The notes below the pieces were generated by a model. It ran no database searches. It was not told the DNA's origin and worked only from the letters and a program-made list of their open reading frames with translations. DNA of 64,000 nt, taken from the NCBI RefSeq assembly GCF_003855095.1, contig NZ_CP033972.1, positions 1,426,001 through 1,490,000 of the forward strand. Reading direction: 5' to 3'. This document shows, piece by piece, positions 40,490-49,716 of this stretch. Made by a program: the position numbers and the translations under genes. Position 1 is the stretch's first letter; every line of letters begins with the position of its first letter. The DNA is from Gordonia insulae (GTDB taxonomy: Bacteria; Actinomycetota; Actinomycetes; Mycobacteriales; Mycobacteriaceae).

Positions 40490-41155
40490 TCAGCGCCGCC
40501 GCACCCGGTCCCATCGCGGCAGCGACAGCGCCGCGGAGGCGAAGAAGCAGATCGCGCCGACGAACGTGCCGGCCACCGCCATCGCCGTGTTCTCCGTCGT
40601 GCCCGCGGAGTCCACATACGCGCCGACCGCCGAGACGCCGAACGCGATGCAGCCGAGCAGGTTGATCTGCGTAGCCCACCACTCGCGGTGGCGCGGTGCC
40701 CAGAACCGCACGGCCTGGGTGAACACCACGACGGCGAGGATCCCGCTCACCAGGAACGCCACCGATCCCGCCGCGTCCGGAGTCCACACCCGGCGCCGTT
40801 CGGCGACAACGGTGTCGGCGTGCAGCGCGGCGGCGGTGCTCACATTGAACAGTAGGGTGCCGGCGAATTGCGTGGCAGCCGAGAGCCACTCAGCGCGAAA
40901 CTCGCGCTTCCCGTCAGCAGTGGCAGTGGTCGCGGCGCCCGCGAGCGCGAACTGCACCAGCGCCGCACCGGTGAAGAACCACGCACCGACGAAGAAGCTC
41001 ACGTTGGCCACCGAGGATCCGGCCCAGTCGACGAATCCCGGCGCCGAGCCCAGGGCGAACAGCGCCGAACCGATCATGAAGCCCCAACACTGCTTCTCCA
41101 CGGTCGCCGACAGGAACCGCACCGGCCGGCCCGAGGCCGCGACGTCTGCATTCAC
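40490..41155 (-). CDS. Integral membrane protein of unknown function
   Basis: This protein of about 221 residues has five to six hydrophobic helices and motifs such as FLSATVEKQCWGFMIGSALFALGSAPGF, RVWTPDAAGSVAFLVSG and RFWAPRHREWWATQINLLG. It resembles actinobacterial membrane proteins of unknown role; I recognise no named family with certainty. The start is uncertain: GTG at 41155 has GGAGG only one base upstream, and a later GTG (in PVRFLSATV) is possible. It converges with the DUF305 gene, whose stop is three bases away. Confidence 0.7.
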   Translation of the reverse strand: MNADVAASGRPVRFLSATVEKQCWGFMIGSALFALGSAPGFVDWAGSSVANVSFFVGAWFFTGAALVQFALAGAATTATADGKREFRAEWLSAATQFAGTLLFNVSTAAALHADTVVAERRRVWTPDAAGSVAFLVSGILAVVVFTQAVRFWAPRHREWWATQINLLGCIAFGVSAVGAYVDSAGTTENTAMAVAGTFVGAICFFASAALSLPRWDRVRRR

Positions 41156-41301
41156 GCCTCCATGATCACCGATACCGCTCGCCCGAGCCGATCGCACCAC
41201 CACCGGGGTGTCGCTGCGTCGTGACACCGACGTCGTCTGGGCGGCGGCGAACGACCCGGGTCGACGGTGAAACGAATCGATCATTTCGTTTCTTTGATGC
41301 G

Positions 41302-41307
41302 TATGAT
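41302..41307 (+). promoter_or_regulatory. -10 element of a probable leaderless transcript
   Basis: TATGAT ends seven bases before the ATG at 41314, and the ATG has no ribosome site. RNA starting at or next to the ATG would be leaderless, which is common in actinobacteria. Confidence 0.5.
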
Positions 41308-41313
41308 GTCGCC

Positions 41314-41865
41314 ATGCGCGTAGACGAACTCCTGACCGACGTCCCGACCACCACCGCGGATGCCCTCGCCGTCTTCGACGGTTCCATGGCGGTGGAACCG
41401 TCGTCGATGATCGGCACCTGGCGGGGCGCCGAACTCCCCACCGGTCACCCGATGGACGGCCTGCTGGCCGCAAGCGGTTGGTGGGGAAAGCAATTCGTCG
41501 ATGCGGAAACGGTCCACCCGCTGCTGTTCCGGACCCGGGATGGCGCGGCACTGTGGGCGATGAATCCGATCCTGGCGTTCAGTGGGACGTCACTGGGCCA
41601 GTTCCCGGCGGTCAAGAAGCTCTCGTTCGTCCGGCCGATCGCGGCGTCGCGACTGGCGCTGCAGACGCGCGTCCCGAGGGCACGGCTGCGAACCACCCGA
41701 TTCCGGGATGTCGACACGGCGACGATGCAGTACGACCAGTTGCCGATCAACGATGTGTTCCGGCGGATCTCGGACGACGCGGTGATAGGCGCGATGGACA
41801 TGCGCGGATCGGAGCAGCCGTACTTCTTCGTTCTCCGACGAGATGATTCGTTGACGCTGCGCTGA
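41314..41865 (+). CDS. GXWXG/DUF4334 domain protein
   Basis: This 183-residue soluble protein has an N-terminal GXWXG domain, seen as GTWRGAELPTGHPMDGLLAASGWWGKQF, and a C-terminal DUF4334 domain (TMQYDQLPINDVFRRISDDAVIGAMDMRG ... YFFVLRRD). The family is widespread in actinobacteria and proteobacteria without a proven role; a lipocalin-like small-molecule pocket has been suggested. It stands alone, with its own promoter. Confidence 0.88.
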   Translation: MRVDELLTDVPTTTADALAVFDGSMAVEPSSMIGTWRGAELPTGHPMDGLLAASGWWGKQFVDAETVHPLLFRTRDGAALWAMNPILAFSGTSLGQFPAVKKLSFVRPIAASRLALQTRVPRARLRTTRFRDVDTATMQYDQLPINDVFRRISDDAVIGAMDMRGSEQPYFFVLRRDDSLTLR

Positions 41866-41995
41866 CGGAATGCGTGTCTTGGCAGGGATGTCACACCAGC
41901 CGGAGGCCGGCAAATGAGTGTCACGGTGCGCCTGCATGAATCTCTTTCAATCACAGTCGGCGCACACCGCCCGGAGGGCGGCAGGGATGTCACGG
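41866..41995. repeat. Gap with a 14-bp direct repeat and a small hairpin next to tRNA-Arg
   Basis: GGCAGGGATGTCAC occurs at 41881-41894 and again at 41980-41993, ending just before the 3' end of the tRNA gene. A 6-bp hairpin CCGCCC/GGGCGG lies at 41967-41981. No integrase or mobile gene is near, so this is noted only as a repeat. Confidence 0.5.
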
Positions 41996-42068
41996 TGCCC
42001 CCGGCAGGATTCGAACCTGCGGCCTTCTGCTCCGGAGGCAGACGCTCTATCCCCTGAGCTACGGGGGC
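41996..42068 (-). tRNA. tRNA-Arg (anticodon CCG)
   Basis: Read leftward, the 73 bases fold as a complete cloverleaf. The acceptor stem is GCCCCCG/CGGGGGC with discriminator A, the anticodon stem TCTGC/GCAGA has loop CTCCGGA (anticodon CCG, decoding CGG), and the T-arm contains GGTTCGAATCC. CCA is not encoded. CGG is a frequent Arg codon in this GC-rich genome. Confidence 0.95.
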
Positions 42069-42124
42069 TCAACGGGCGAGAGTCAGACTAGCGCACGCCC
42101 GCGGCGGGGTCCCAATCGGGCTGG

Positions 42125-45109
42125 TCATGACACGCCGACCGGCCCGTGCAGGTGTACGCGCGATCCTGCCTCGCCACGTAGCACCTCGAGTTGTGCCGGA
42201 ATGCGGGCGCGCAGTTCGTCGACGTGACTGACCACGCCGACCACCCGGCCGCCGGCCCGCAGGTCGTCGAGAACCCGCATCACCAGGTCCAGCGCGTCGG
42301 GGTCGAGTGTGCCGAAACCCTCGTCGATGAAGATGGTGTCGAGGATGCGGCCACCGGCTTCGGCCGACACGACGTCGGCGAGTCCCAGCGCCAGTGCGAG
42401 CGAGGCGAAGAACGTCTCGCCACCGGACAATGTGGTGGTCGCACGCACCGCTCCCGTGTATTCGTCACGGACCTCGATGCCGAGGCCACCACGACGGCCG
42501 CGGATGCCGGCGGCATCGGAATGGACGAACTCGTAACGCCCGGCGGACATCTGGTGCAGCCGGGCCGACGCAGCGACGAGCACCTCTTCGAGTCGCGCGG
42601 CCAACACGTACGAGCGCAGCGCCATCCGCCGCGAGTTCTGGCCACGGCCGGCCACCAGTTCGGCCAGACCCTGCAACTCCTCGTGACGGGCGCGCGCGGG
42701 TGCCAGACCATCGGCGGCAGCCCAGAACTGGGCCACGTAGTCCTCCAGGCCACCGACACGGGCGGCCACCACAGCATGACGTCCGGCCACATCGTCCCGG
42801 GTCGCGCGGGCATCGGTCAGGCCGGCGGCCAGTGCCGGCAGATCGACCGCCTCCGCGGCACAGGCCGCGGCAACCGCGGGGTCGGCCAGGGTCTCGTCGG
42901 CTCCGGCACGAGCGGCGGCCGCCCGCTGGATCAACGCCTCCCAGTCGGCGATCTGTGCCCGGCTCGCTGCGGCCATGCGCACGGCGTCGACGTCGGCACG
43001 ACCGGCGGAGTCCACGAAATCCGCAGCGACACTGCGTTCTTCCAGCTGCCCGCGAATGTCGGCACGTCGCGACCGTGACTGCGCCTCCTCCTCGCGGGCT
43101 GTGCGAAGCGTCGTGGCGCGACGACACAGGTCGCCGAGTTCGGCGCGCCGCTCGGCGACGCCGATCCGGCCGCCTGTCGCCTCGGCGATCTCGGCGTCGA
43201 GGGTGGCGACATCCTCGCGCAGGCCTTCCACCCGTTCGCGCCGGGCCGCCAGCAACGAGCGATTCTCCGTGAGCCGCCCGCGCAACTTCTCGGTCTCCGC
43301 ATCGATCGCGGTGATCGTGTCGGACAACTCGGGAACGCGTTCCGCGGAACGCTGCGCCGCTTCGAGTTTCGCCGCGAGCTGCGTGCGCTCGGCGTCGAAC
43401 TGGTCGTCGGTCATCGTCCCGATGGTCACGTCGAGGTGCGCGCGCCGCTCCACGAGTGTTGCGCGCGCGTTCTCCTCCCGGGTGCGATCCGCCGCGGCAC
43501 GGTGCTCGGCCCGTGCGGCCGCCTCCTCGTCGTCCTTGCCGACCGCCTCTGCCCCACCTGCGGCGGGCTCCGGGTGAGCCCGCGACCCACAGACACCGCA
43601 CGGCATGCCGTCCTCGAGCTGCCCGGCGAGTTCGGCGGCCATCCCGGCCAACCGGCGCTCCCGCACATCCAGGTGGTGTTCACGCGCGGACGCGTGTGAT
43701 TCGCGGGCCGACAACAGGCGGGTGTCGGTCTCCGCCAGTGCCGTGGTGACCGTGACACGGTCGGCCAGCGCCACGCCGATGGCGGCGACACGGTCTCGCT
43801 CGGCCTGCAGTCGCAGCACCTGCGCACGCGCCTCGACCGCGGCATCGAGCGCACGTACCGCATCCTCCCGGCGACCGGGAGCGGCATCGAGACCCACGCG
43901 CAGTTCGTCGATCGCCTTCTCGGCGACGCCGATCTCGGCCTCCATCCGTTCGACGGCTGCGACGAGTTCCGGACGCTGCTCCGCGCGTCGGGCCAGAGGC
44001 TCCCACCGCCCGGATTCGGCCGTCCACCGCTCGATCGCCGTCGAGAGCTCATCGGGGTCCGCATCGCACAGCGCTGCCCCCTCGGGCAGTTCGCCCAACG
44101 CCGTTCGCGCAGCCGACGCACCGCGAGCCGCCGCGGAACACGCCGCGGTTGCCCGGTCGAGTTCGTCGGCGACGACGATCACGGGTGCCGCTCGCCGTGC
44201 CGCCGCGAGTGAGTCCGCTGCCCGCGCCACGTTCTCCGCACCGGCCGCGAGCCGGTCCAGACGGCTGCGCGCCTCATCACCCCGGCGCCGCAGTTCGACG
44301 AGACGTCCGCCCTCCTCGTGCGCCGCCTGCGCCCGGTCGAGTGCGGCCTGCGCCGACGTCACGTCGTCGTGCAATCGCACTGCCTCGGCACGAGCGGACT
44401 CCAGGCAGCCCTGCGCCCAGTCCATGTCGGGGTCGGCAGGGGCAGCGACTCCACCCAGCGCCACGATCTGGCCGGCGATGCGGTCCAGGACGGATGTGCG
44501 CTCGCCCAACGCACTCGCGCTCTCCCGGGCGCGGTCGCGAAGCCAGTCCTCGAGGTCGCCGAAGCGCTCGGTGTCGAAGAGTCGTTCCAGGAGTTCTTCG
44601 CGCTCATCCGAATTGGCGCGCAGGAACCGAGCGAACTCCCCCTGCGGCAACAACACCACCTGGAAGAACTGATCTGCACTCATCCCGAGCAGCCGGGTCA
44701 CGGCCTCACCGATATCCACCAGCCTGGTGAGGTCCGGGCCGGAACCGTCGAGATAGACCAGCGTGGCACGGGCATTGACCTTGGTGGTCCCGGCACCCCG
44801 CTTCTTCGGTCGGTGATGATCCGGCGACCGGGTGATGCGCAGGCGTCTGCCGGCGATCGTCGCCTCGAGCATCACCTCCGGAACCGATTCCGGCGCAGCA
44901 TGATCCGAGTGCAACCGGCGGGCGTCGTGCCGAGCCCCCGGCACCCGGCCGAAGAGCGCGAACGCGACCGCGTCGAGAACACTGGTCTTGCCCGCCCCGG
45001 TCGGGCCGTGCAGGAGGAACAGCCCGTCACCGGACAGGTCGTCGAAGTCGATCGCGGTCTCGTCGGCGAAGGGACCGAAGGCCGTCATCGACAGCCGATG
45101 CAGTCTCAT
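42125..45109 (-). CDS. sbcC: Nuclease SbcC subunit (SMC-like ATPase)
   Basis: This 994-residue Rad50-type protein has the ABC head split between the ends: Walker A GPTGAGKTSVLDA at the N-terminus and LSGGETFFASLALALGLADV with IFIDEGFGTLDPD at the C-terminus. Long Ala/Arg/Glu coiled coils flank a zinc hook CGVC near residue 505. With SbcD it opens hairpins and blocked DNA ends. The ATG at 45109 overlaps the sbcD stop (ATGA). Confidence 0.96.
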   Translation of the reverse strand: MRLHRLSMTAFGPFADETAIDFDDLSGDGLFLLHGPTGAGKTSVLDAVAFALFGRVPGARHDARRLHSDHAAPESVPEVMLEATIAGRRLRITRSPDHHRPKKRGAGTTKVNARATLVYLDGSGPDLTRLVDIGEAVTRLLGMSADQFFQVVLLPQGEFARFLRANSDEREELLERLFDTERFGDLEDWLRDRARESASALGERTSVLDRIAGQIVALGGVAAPADPDMDWAQGCLESARAEAVRLHDDVTSAQAALDRAQAAHEEGGRLVELRRRGDEARSRLDRLAAGAENVARAADSLAAARRAAPVIVVADELDRATAACSAAARGASAARTALGELPEGAALCDADPDELSTAIERWTAESGRWEPLARRAEQRPELVAAVERMEAEIGVAEKAIDELRVGLDAAPGRREDAVRALDAAVEARAQVLRLQAERDRVAAIGVALADRVTVTTALAETDTRLLSARESHASAREHHLDVRERRLAGMAAELAGQLEDGMPCGVCGSRAHPEPAAGGAEAVGKDDEEAAARAEHRAAADRTREENARATLVERRAHLDVTIGTMTDDQFDAERTQLAAKLEAAQRSAERVPELSDTITAIDAETEKLRGRLTENRSLLAARRERVEGLREDVATLDAEIAEATGGRIGVAERRAELGDLCRRATTLRTAREEEAQSRSRRADIRGQLEERSVAADFVDSAGRADVDAVRMAAASRAQIADWEALIQRAAAARAGADETLADPAVAAACAAEAVDLPALAAGLTDARATRDDVAGRHAVVAARVGGLEDYVAQFWAAADGLAPARARHEELQGLAELVAGRGQNSRRMALRSYVLAARLEEVLVAASARLHQMSAGRYEFVHSDAAGIRGRRGGLGIEVRDEYTGAVRATTTLSGGETFFASLALALGLADVVSAEAGGRILDTIFIDEGFGTLDPDALDLVMRVLDDLRAGGRVVGVVSHVDELRARIPAQLEVLRGEAGSRVHLHGPVGVS

Positions 45110-46311
45110 GCCGAATCCGCGAGCGAGCCGACGTCGAACAACATCCATTCCCCACTGCCATCGGCTTCCGGCTCGCCGACGACCGCGCGCAACGCCGCCT
45201 CCACGAGGCGACGCTCCCCCGCCGTCGGGTCATCGCGGACGTCGGCGACGAACGACGCGATGATGTCGGCGTCGTTCCGCCCGGCCACCCGGGAACGATA
45301 GTCCAGCCGGTCACCGACGTGGGGTCGATCCCACTGGACGTGCACCGCGTACGGGAACCGCTCGCGTAGCCGACGCATCGCATCGATCGGCCGCGTCACG
45401 TCGGTCAAGGTCGCCTCGATGTAATCCTCCTCCGCGTGCGCGAAGGAGTCGTCTGCCAGCAGATCGTCGAGAGTGCCGGTGAGAGAAGATAATCCACGGA
45501 CGGTCGGCAGCTCCACCGCACGGACCTCGGTCACGCCGTCGGCACCGAGATCGACGATCGACACCGACTTGCGGTGCGTGCGTTCGCCGAACGAGTACGG
45601 CAGCAGTGAGCCGCTGTACCGAACCGTCTCGGTGAGCCGTTGCGGCGAGTGCAGATGCCCCAATGCCACATAGTCCACACCCGCGAAGGTCGCGGCCGAG
45701 ACGGTTTCGACGCCACCGACGCTGATCGAGCGTTCGGAGCCGGCGGCGACGCCGCCGACGACGAACGCGTGTGCGGCCACCAGGGAGCGGACCGCGTGGC
45801 CCCGGGCGACCCGATCGCCGAGATCGGCTCGCACACGATCCATCGCGGCGCCGAGCACCGCGGCGTGGCCGCGGGCCGCATCGACACCGAGTTCGGTTCT
45901 GACCGAGTCGGGTTCGAGGTAGGGGATGCCGTAGATCAGGACCTCGCCGAACTCGTCGGACAGCGACACCGGGCGGTCGAGGTCGGCGACGGTGGTCCGC
46001 AGGTGCAGACCACCGGCCGCCGCGAACGACGATCCGGCACCGAGCCTGGTCGGCGAATCGTGGTTGCCGGAGGTGATGACGATCCGGGCGCCCGCCGCCG
46101 CGATCGCCGCGAGCCCGTCGTCATAGACACGCACCGCATCGGCTGGTGGCACCGATCGGTCGTAGACGTCACCGGCCACCACGACCACATCGACCGCCTC
46201 GTCGGCGACGATCCCGGCGAGGTGCGCCAGTGCCCGCCGCTGGTCGTCGAGCAACTCGACCCCGTGGAACGTCCGTCCCAGATGCCAGTCGGAGGTGTGC
46301 AAGACGCGCAT
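45106..46311 (-). CDS. sbcD: Nuclease SbcD subunit (Mre11-like phosphoesterase)
   Basis: This 401-residue calcineurin-type nuclease has the metal-ligand motifs HTSDWHLG, VVVAGDVYDR, TSGNHDSP and LGHLHSPQ in order. It cleaves DNA ends and hairpins in complex with SbcC, encoded next. ATG at 46311 starts directly at the conserved MRVLHTSDWHLG. Confidence 0.97.
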   Translation of the reverse strand: MRVLHTSDWHLGRTFHGVELLDDQRRALAHLAGIVADEAVDVVVVAGDVYDRSVPPADAVRVYDDGLAAIAAAGARIVITSGNHDSPTRLGAGSSFAAAGGLHLRTTVADLDRPVSLSDEFGEVLIYGIPYLEPDSVRTELGVDAARGHAAVLGAAMDRVRADLGDRVARGHAVRSLVAAHAFVVGGVAAGSERSISVGGVETVSAATFAGVDYVALGHLHSPQRLTETVRYSGSLLPYSFGERTHRKSVSIVDLGADGVTEVRAVELPTVRGLSSLTGTLDDLLADDSFAHAEEDYIEATLTDVTRPIDAMRRLRERFPYAVHVQWDRPHVGDRLDYRSRVAGRNDADIIASFVADVRDDPTAGERRLVEAALRAVVGEPEADGSGEWMLFDVGSLADSA

Positions 46312-46380
46312 GGGTGCCACTGTATGACCGCGCACCGACAACGCCCGGGAGGTGCGGCACGCGTGGCGGACGTCTGTCAC

Positions 46381-47901
46381 TCAGGCCGCGCCGGCGCCCT
46401 CGACCTCCCCTTCGGCACGTGCTGCTGCGGCTGCTGCCGGTGCCCCCGGCGCACCTTGATGTTTCGGCTTGACGAAGAACAGTGCAGCCGCGACGCCGAT
46501 CAGCAACACCGCGGCCGGCAGGTAGAGCGACTCGCCCATCGCAGTGGCGAATCCCTCACGGACGAAGGACGGCAGCTGGCCGACCGCACTGTGGTGCTCG
46601 GTGTCGACGCCGGGCAGTTCGGCCGCGAGCCTGGTCTGCATGAGCGCACCGACCGCCGCCGCGCCCAGCACCGAGCCGATCATCCGGGTGGTGTTGTAGA
46701 CACCGGCCCCGGCACCGGCCTGATGCCAGGGCAGGTTGCGGGTCGCGGTGGCCGCCAGCGGCGCCCAGATGCCCGCCGACGCGATGCCCATCAGGCTCAT
46801 CGGGATGATCAGCTGCCAGACCGGGGTGTCCGGGCGGGCGATCATGCCCAGCCAGCCCACCGCGATCGAGTTGAGCAGCAGGGCCGAGGCGATGATCGTC
46901 CGCGGGTGGACGCGGTCCAGGATGCGGCCCACGATCGGCGCGAGAATGCCGGTGAGCACAGCCATCGGGACCATCATCACCGCGGATCGGGTGGGCGACA
47001 TGCCGCCGACGAGCTGGAGGAAGAACATCGTCGGGATCATCAGTCCGGAGATCGCGAAACCCATCGAGGCGATACCGATGTTGGCCAGCGAGAAGTTGCG
47101 GTCGCGGAACAGCGACAGCGGGACCAGCGGCTCACCCTTGATGCGCGACTGCCAGTAGACGAACAGCGCCATGGTCAGCAGACCGCCGATGATCAGCGTC
47201 CAGATCCACCATGCCCACTCGTACTTCTCGCCGTCCTGGATGCCGAAGACGAGGGCGAACAGACCGATCGCCGACAGCGCCACGCCGATCCAGTCGAACT
47301 GGTGATCGTGGGTCTCGACGTCGGGCACCAGGATCGCGGCCAGGATGAGGCCGACGATGCCCACCGGGATGTTGACGAAAAAGATCCACTCCCAGCCGAA
47401 GCTGTCGGTGAGGATGCCGCCCAGCAGCGGACCGACCAGGGTCGCGACGCCGGCCACGGTGCCCCAGACACCCATTGCGGCACCGCGCTTCTCGGGCGGG
47501 AAGATCCGGGTGATCAGCGCCATGGTCTGTGGGGTGATCAGCGCTGCGCCGACGCCCTGCAGGGCGCGCGCGGCGATGAGCTCGCCGATCGATCCGGACA
47601 GTCCGCACCACACGCTGGCGATCGTGAACACGAGCAGACCGAGCTGGTACACCCGCTTGGGGCCGAACTTGTCGCCGAGGCGGCCGGTGATCAACAACGG
47701 GACCGCGTAGGTGAGCAGGTAGGCGCTGGAGACCCAGACGATGCCGTTGACGTCGGTGTCGAGCGCGGTCTGGATCTGCGGCTGGGCGACCGCCACGATC
47801 GTCATGTCGACGAGGATCATGAAGAAGCCGACGCACAGCGCCAGGAGCGCGGCCCAGGGCCGCGTGGTGATCTGCGCGGCCGGAGTCGGGGTTGTGGTCA
47901 T
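46381..47901 (-). CDS. DHA2-family (EmrB/QacA-type) multidrug MFS exporter
   Basis: This 506-residue protein has about 14 membrane helices. It carries the MFS motif A (GRLGDKFGPKRVY), the antiporter motif C region (GPLLGGILTDSFGWEWIFFVNIPVG) and the DHA2-typical ARALQGVGAALITPQTMALI. It is a proton-driven exporter of drug-like or toxic compounds. Its ATG overlaps the stop of the PadR gene, so the regulator and exporter form one operon that is probably induced by an exported compound. Confidence 0.93.
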   Translation of the reverse strand: MTTTPTPAAQITTRPWAALLALCVGFFMILVDMTIVAVAQPQIQTALDTDVNGIVWVSSAYLLTYAVPLLITGRLGDKFGPKRVYQLGLLVFTIASVWCGLSGSIGELIAARALQGVGAALITPQTMALITRIFPPEKRGAAMGVWGTVAGVATLVGPLLGGILTDSFGWEWIFFVNIPVGIVGLILAAILVPDVETHDHQFDWIGVALSAIGLFALVFGIQDGEKYEWAWWIWTLIIGGLLTMALFVYWQSRIKGEPLVPLSLFRDRNFSLANIGIASMGFAISGLMIPTMFFLQLVGGMSPTRSAVMMVPMAVLTGILAPIVGRILDRVHPRTIIASALLLNSIAVGWLGMIARPDTPVWQLIIPMSLMGIASAGIWAPLAATATRNLPWHQAGAGAGVYNTTRMIGSVLGAAAVGALMQTRLAAELPGVDTEHHSAVGQLPSFVREGFATAMGESLYLPAAVLLIGVAAALFFVKPKHQGAPGAPAAAAAARAEGEVEGAGAA

Positions 47902-48542
47902 TCGTCATTCGCTTTCTGGTGAAGGGCACCCGCGATGACCGAACTGCCCTGGTACTTCGAACCCGGGTCGTCGAGCCATTCGATGGTGGAGTTCTGGAGT
48001 CGGCCGACCAGGTCCTCGACCCAGTCGATCTGTGTGCGCAATGTCGCGATGCGACAGCCGATGTCGAGGTAGAACATCTCTGGCGTCCCCCGCTCGCGAA
48101 CGCCCGCGATGCCGTCGGTCAACTCGACCAGGTCGGCACGCATCGCATCGATGCGTGCCGTCAGGAGTTCGATCACCCGCTCCCGGGGCAGCCCGTGCGC
48201 CTCGGAGAGTGCGAGGTAGAGCTCGGGGTACTCGACGGGATGTCGGGCGATGATCTGCTCGAGGCTCTCGTCCAGGGTCCGGCGACCGACCTCGGTGATC
48301 GAGTACACCGTGCGCTCGGGGCGGTTCCCCTCACGCTGGATGTCGTGCACCTCGATCAGATCCTGCGCCGCGAGACGGTCGACCGTGTGATACATCGTGC
48401 CCGGCCGGAACTTCGCGAGACGGTCCTCGCGCCGTTCGATCGTGGTCTGGAACATCTCGTACGGGTGCATGGGCCGCTCCGCGAGCAGGCCGAGCACCAA
48501 CACCGCCAGCGGCGGCAGAGGTCCACACGCTTTCGTTCCCAC
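47898..48542 (-). CDS. PadR-family transcriptional regulator
   Basis: This 214-residue regulator has the PadR winged helix (LAVLVLGLLAERPMHPYEMFQTT ... KFRPGTMYHTVDRLAAQDLIEVHDIQREGNRPERTVYSIT) and a C-terminal helical dimerisation domain. GTG at 48542 is preceded by AGGAG. It heads the operon with the MFS exporter and sits beside a strong palindrome (48568-48585). It most likely represses its own operon and perhaps the divergent reductase gene. Confidence 0.92.
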   Translation of the reverse strand: MGTKACGPLPPLAVLVLGLLAERPMHPYEMFQTTIERREDRLAKFRPGTMYHTVDRLAAQDLIEVHDIQREGNRPERTVYSITEVGRRTLDESLEQIIARHPVEYPELYLALSEAHGLPRERVIELLTARIDAMRADLVELTDGIAGVRERGTPEMFYLDIGCRIATLRTQIDWVEDLVGRLQNSTIEWLDDPGSKYQGSSVIAGALHQKANDE

Positions 48543-48567
48543 GACACTCCTGATTGATCCAATGCAA

Positions 48568-48585
48568 ATATTCCATGCGGAATAT
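48568..48585. promoter_or_regulatory. Palindromic operator ATATTCC-N4-GGAATAT
   Basis: A perfect 7-bp inverted repeat with a four-base spacer lies in the AT-rich gap between the divergent padR and reductase genes, 26 bases from the padR start. It is the obvious binding site for PadR and could control both directions. Confidence 0.7.
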
Positions 48586-48639
48586 ACCGCTCCGGCCATC
48601 GCATGCCAAGCGTCGGTGTCGATCACTACTGTGGGCACC

Positions 48640-49716
48640 ATGGGCAACGACGAGAGCAGCGGCGGAGCCGGCACCGCCGGCACCGGGAACGTCGAGGAAC
48701 AGGGCGTCTACGTGACGTCGGGACAGGAGTTCGTGCGCGACACGAAGTACATCGAGACCCGCATCACCCGGGACGGACGCGACGGCTACCCCGTCGAGCC
48801 GGGCCGCTACCGGCTCGTCGCCGCCCGCGCCTGCCCCTGGGCGAACCGGACGCTCATCGTGCGTCGACTCCTGGGCCTCGAGGACGTCATCTCGCTGGGC
48901 CTGTGCGGTCCCACCCACGACGCCGATTCCTGGACCTTCGACCTCGATCCCGGCGGCCTCGACCCGGTGCTGGGGATCCCACGACTCAAGGACGCCTACG
49001 AGAAGCGGTTCCCCGGCTACCCCAAGGGGATCACGGTCCCGGCGGTCGTGGACATCCCGAGCGGCGAGGTGGTCACCAACGACTTCCCGCAGATCACCAT
49101 CGACTTCGAACTCGAGTGGACCGACCATCACCGGCCGGGTGCGCCGGATCTCTACCCCGAGCGCCTGCGCGACGAGATCGACGAGGTGAACCGCGGCGTC
49201 TACACCGAGGTCAACAACGGTGTCTACCGGTGCGGGTTCGCCGGCGACCAGGACGCCTACGACAAGGCCTTCGATCGCCTCTTCACCAAGCTCGACGAGT
49301 TGACCGAACGCCTCTCGACGCGCCGATACCTGGTGGGCGACACCATCACCGAGGCCGACGTCCGGCTGTTCACCACGCTGGCGCGGTTCGATCCCGTCTA
49401 TCACGGACATTTCAAGTGCAATCGGGAGAAGCTGGCCGAGATGCCCGTGCTGTGGGCGTACGCGCGCGATCTGTTCCAGACACCCGGGTTCGGTGACACG
49501 ACCGACTTCGCCCAGATCAAGCGTCACTACTATGTGGTCCATCGGGACATCAACCCGACCGGGATCGTGCCGGCCGGACCCGATCTCACCAACTGGCTGA
49601 CACCGCACCACCGCGAGGAGCTCGGTGGCCGGCCGTTCGGCGACGGCACCCCGCCTCCCCCGCCGAAGCCAGCAGAAACCGTCCCCGCAGAAGATTGGGT
49701 GCCCATCCATGGTTGA
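48640..49716 (+). CDS. Glutathionyl-hydroquinone-reductase-like Xi-class GST
   Basis: This 358-residue enzyme of the YqjG/ECM4 (Xi-class glutathione transferase) family has the active-site CPWA motif (ACPWANRTLIV) and the family's late segment YLVGDTITEADVRLFTTLARFDPVYHGHFKCN. Such enzymes reduce glutathionyl-hydroquinones. Mycobacteriales use mycothiol rather than glutathione, so the natural thiol here may be mycothiol (inference). ATG 48640 is used; GTG 48631 is also possible. It is divergent from padR and may belong to the same stress response. Confidence 0.9.
   Translation: MGNDESSGGAGTAGTGNVEEQGVYVTSGQEFVRDTKYIETRITRDGRDGYPVEPGRYRLVAARACPWANRTLIVRRLLGLEDVISLGLCGPTHDADSWTFDLDPGGLDPVLGIPRLKDAYEKRFPGYPKGITVPAVVDIPSGEVVTNDFPQITIDFELEWTDHHRPGAPDLYPERLRDEIDEVNRGVYTEVNNGVYRCGFAGDQDAYDKAFDRLFTKLDELTERLSTRRYLVGDTITEADVRLFTTLARFDPVYHGHFKCNREKLAEMPVLWAYARDLFQTPGFGDTTDFAQIKRHYYVVHRDINPTGIVPAGPDLTNWLTPHHREELGGRPFGDGTPPPPPKPAETVPAEDWVPIHG

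Noticed and set aside
41881..42068. Integration site at the tRNA-Arg 3' end
   Set aside because: The 14-bp direct repeat does not duplicate tRNA sequence, and no integrase or foreign genes are nearby.
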